Of a DNA stretch of 13,131 bases, positions 12,788-13,131 are shown piece after piece. The DNA is taken from NCBI GenBank assembly GCA_937944975.1, contig CALEBF010000001.1, positions 1-13,131 of the forward strand. The letters run 5' to 3'. Below the pieces are notes generated by a model. That model did no database searches. It was not told the DNA's origin and saw only the letters and a program-made list of their open reading frames with translations. Both the position numbers and the translations under genes were made by a program. The DNA is from an uncultured Mycoplasmatota bacterium. GTDB taxonomy: Bacteria > Bacillota_I > Bacilli_A > RF39 > UBA660. The stretch's first letter is position 1. The number at the start of each line of letters is the position of its first letter.

Positions 12788-13131
12788 ATGCCATATGGAT
12801 ATTACGGATATTATTTTGACCCGACATATATTTTGATAATTATTGCAGCTATTATATCACTTATTGCACAGTGGAGAGTTAATTCAGCATTTTCAAAATA
12901 TTCAAGGGTGGCGAGCATGTCAGGAATGACAGGTGCACAGGCAGCAAGAATGATTTTGCAGTCAAACGGAATAAATGATGTGTCTGTACAGAGGATATCA
13001 GGTAAACTAACAGATCATTATAACCCATCTACGAAAGTGCTTAATCTTTCGGAATCTGTGTATGGTTCAACATCTGTTGCAGCTATAGGAGTTGCGGCAC
13101 ATGAGTGCGGTCATGCTATACAGCATGCAAG
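12788..13131 (+). CDS. YugP-type zinc metallopeptidase, 5' part (runs off the window)
   Basis: The first 114 residues of a membrane zinc protease of the YugP family (neutral zinc metallopeptidase, B. subtilis YugP-like). The short Tyr/Gly-rich start MPYGYYGYYFDP is typical, followed by a membrane segment (about 13-28), SGMTGAQAARMILQSNGI (45-62), HYNPSTKVLNLSESVYG (77-93) and the zinc-binding motif HECGH (105-109) in AAHECGHAIQHA. The remaining membrane segments and the third zinc ligand lie beyond the window end. The substrate is not known. It belongs with fmt to the right-hand genome. Confidence 0.93.
   Translation, partial: MPYGYYGYYFDPTYILIIIAAIISLIAQWRVNSAFSKYSRVASMSGMTGAQAARMILQSNGINDVSVQRISGKLTDHYNPSTKVLNLSESVYGSTSVAAIGVAAHECGHAIQHA

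Overview
The window has two parts that do not appear to come from the same genome. Positions 1 to about 12,133 are A+T-rich, densely packed DNA of Bacillota type, with AAAGGTGAT/GGAGG ribosome binding sites, TTGACA/TATAAT-like promoters and hairpin terminators that often overlap stop codons. The gene set (diadenylate cyclase CdaA with CdaR, a YdcC-like lipoprotein, a DUF378 protein, an S41 protease, LysM repeats) fits a class Bacilli lineage, plausibly an uncultured gut one of Erysipelotrichales/RF39 type; that placement is inference. Positions from about 12,134 to the end hold the 3' two thirds of fmt followed by the start of a YugP-type zinc metallopeptidase. Their base and codon use differ from the left part, and this gene order is one I associate with Lachnospiraceae-type Clostridia. 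Two unrelated, oppositely oriented genes are both cut at the same point, so a chimeric contig join is the simplest explanation.

Layout of the left part (all genes on the minus strand except one). 76-1536 is a membrane-anchored S41/C-terminal processing protease. 1641-2186 is a membrane-anchored thioredoxin-fold-like protein without cysteines. 2257-3261 is a LolA-like (YdcC-type) lipoprotein. 3374-3577 is a DUF378 membrane protein, the only plus-strand gene of this part; it shares a bidirectional terminator with cdaR. 3606-5754 is the overlapping cdaA-cdaR pair that makes and controls cyclic di-AMP. 5847-6476 is a bitopic, largely disordered acidic protein. 6539-7578 is a two-gene operon of a cysteine-free thioredoxin-like membrane protein and the tRNA methyltransferase TrmL. 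7691-9215 is an operon of a thioredoxin-like CSHC lipoprotein and a stand-alone ClpA/ClpB-D1-like AAA+ ATPase. 9273-9728 is a three-LysM protein with no export signal. 9790-11061 is an unrecognised membrane-anchored exported protein. 11132-11866 is a membrane-anchored or secreted DNA/RNA non-specific nuclease. 11940-12133 is the C-terminal end of an unrecognised acidic protein, cut by the junction.

Most products act at the membrane or outside it: protease, two lipoproteins, three thioredoxin-fold proteins, c-di-AMP signalling, nuclease. The region therefore reads as envelope and housekeeping genes rather than a mobile or defence island. No rRNA, tRNA, CRISPR array, insertion sequence or riboswitch was recognised. 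No gap between genes exceeds about 115 bases. The most unusual items are the single-ring-domain AAA+ protein lacking a canonical aromatic pore loop, the cluster of thioredoxin-fold proteins of which two have lost the active-site cysteines, a DGG in place of DGA in CdaA, and the chimeric junction.
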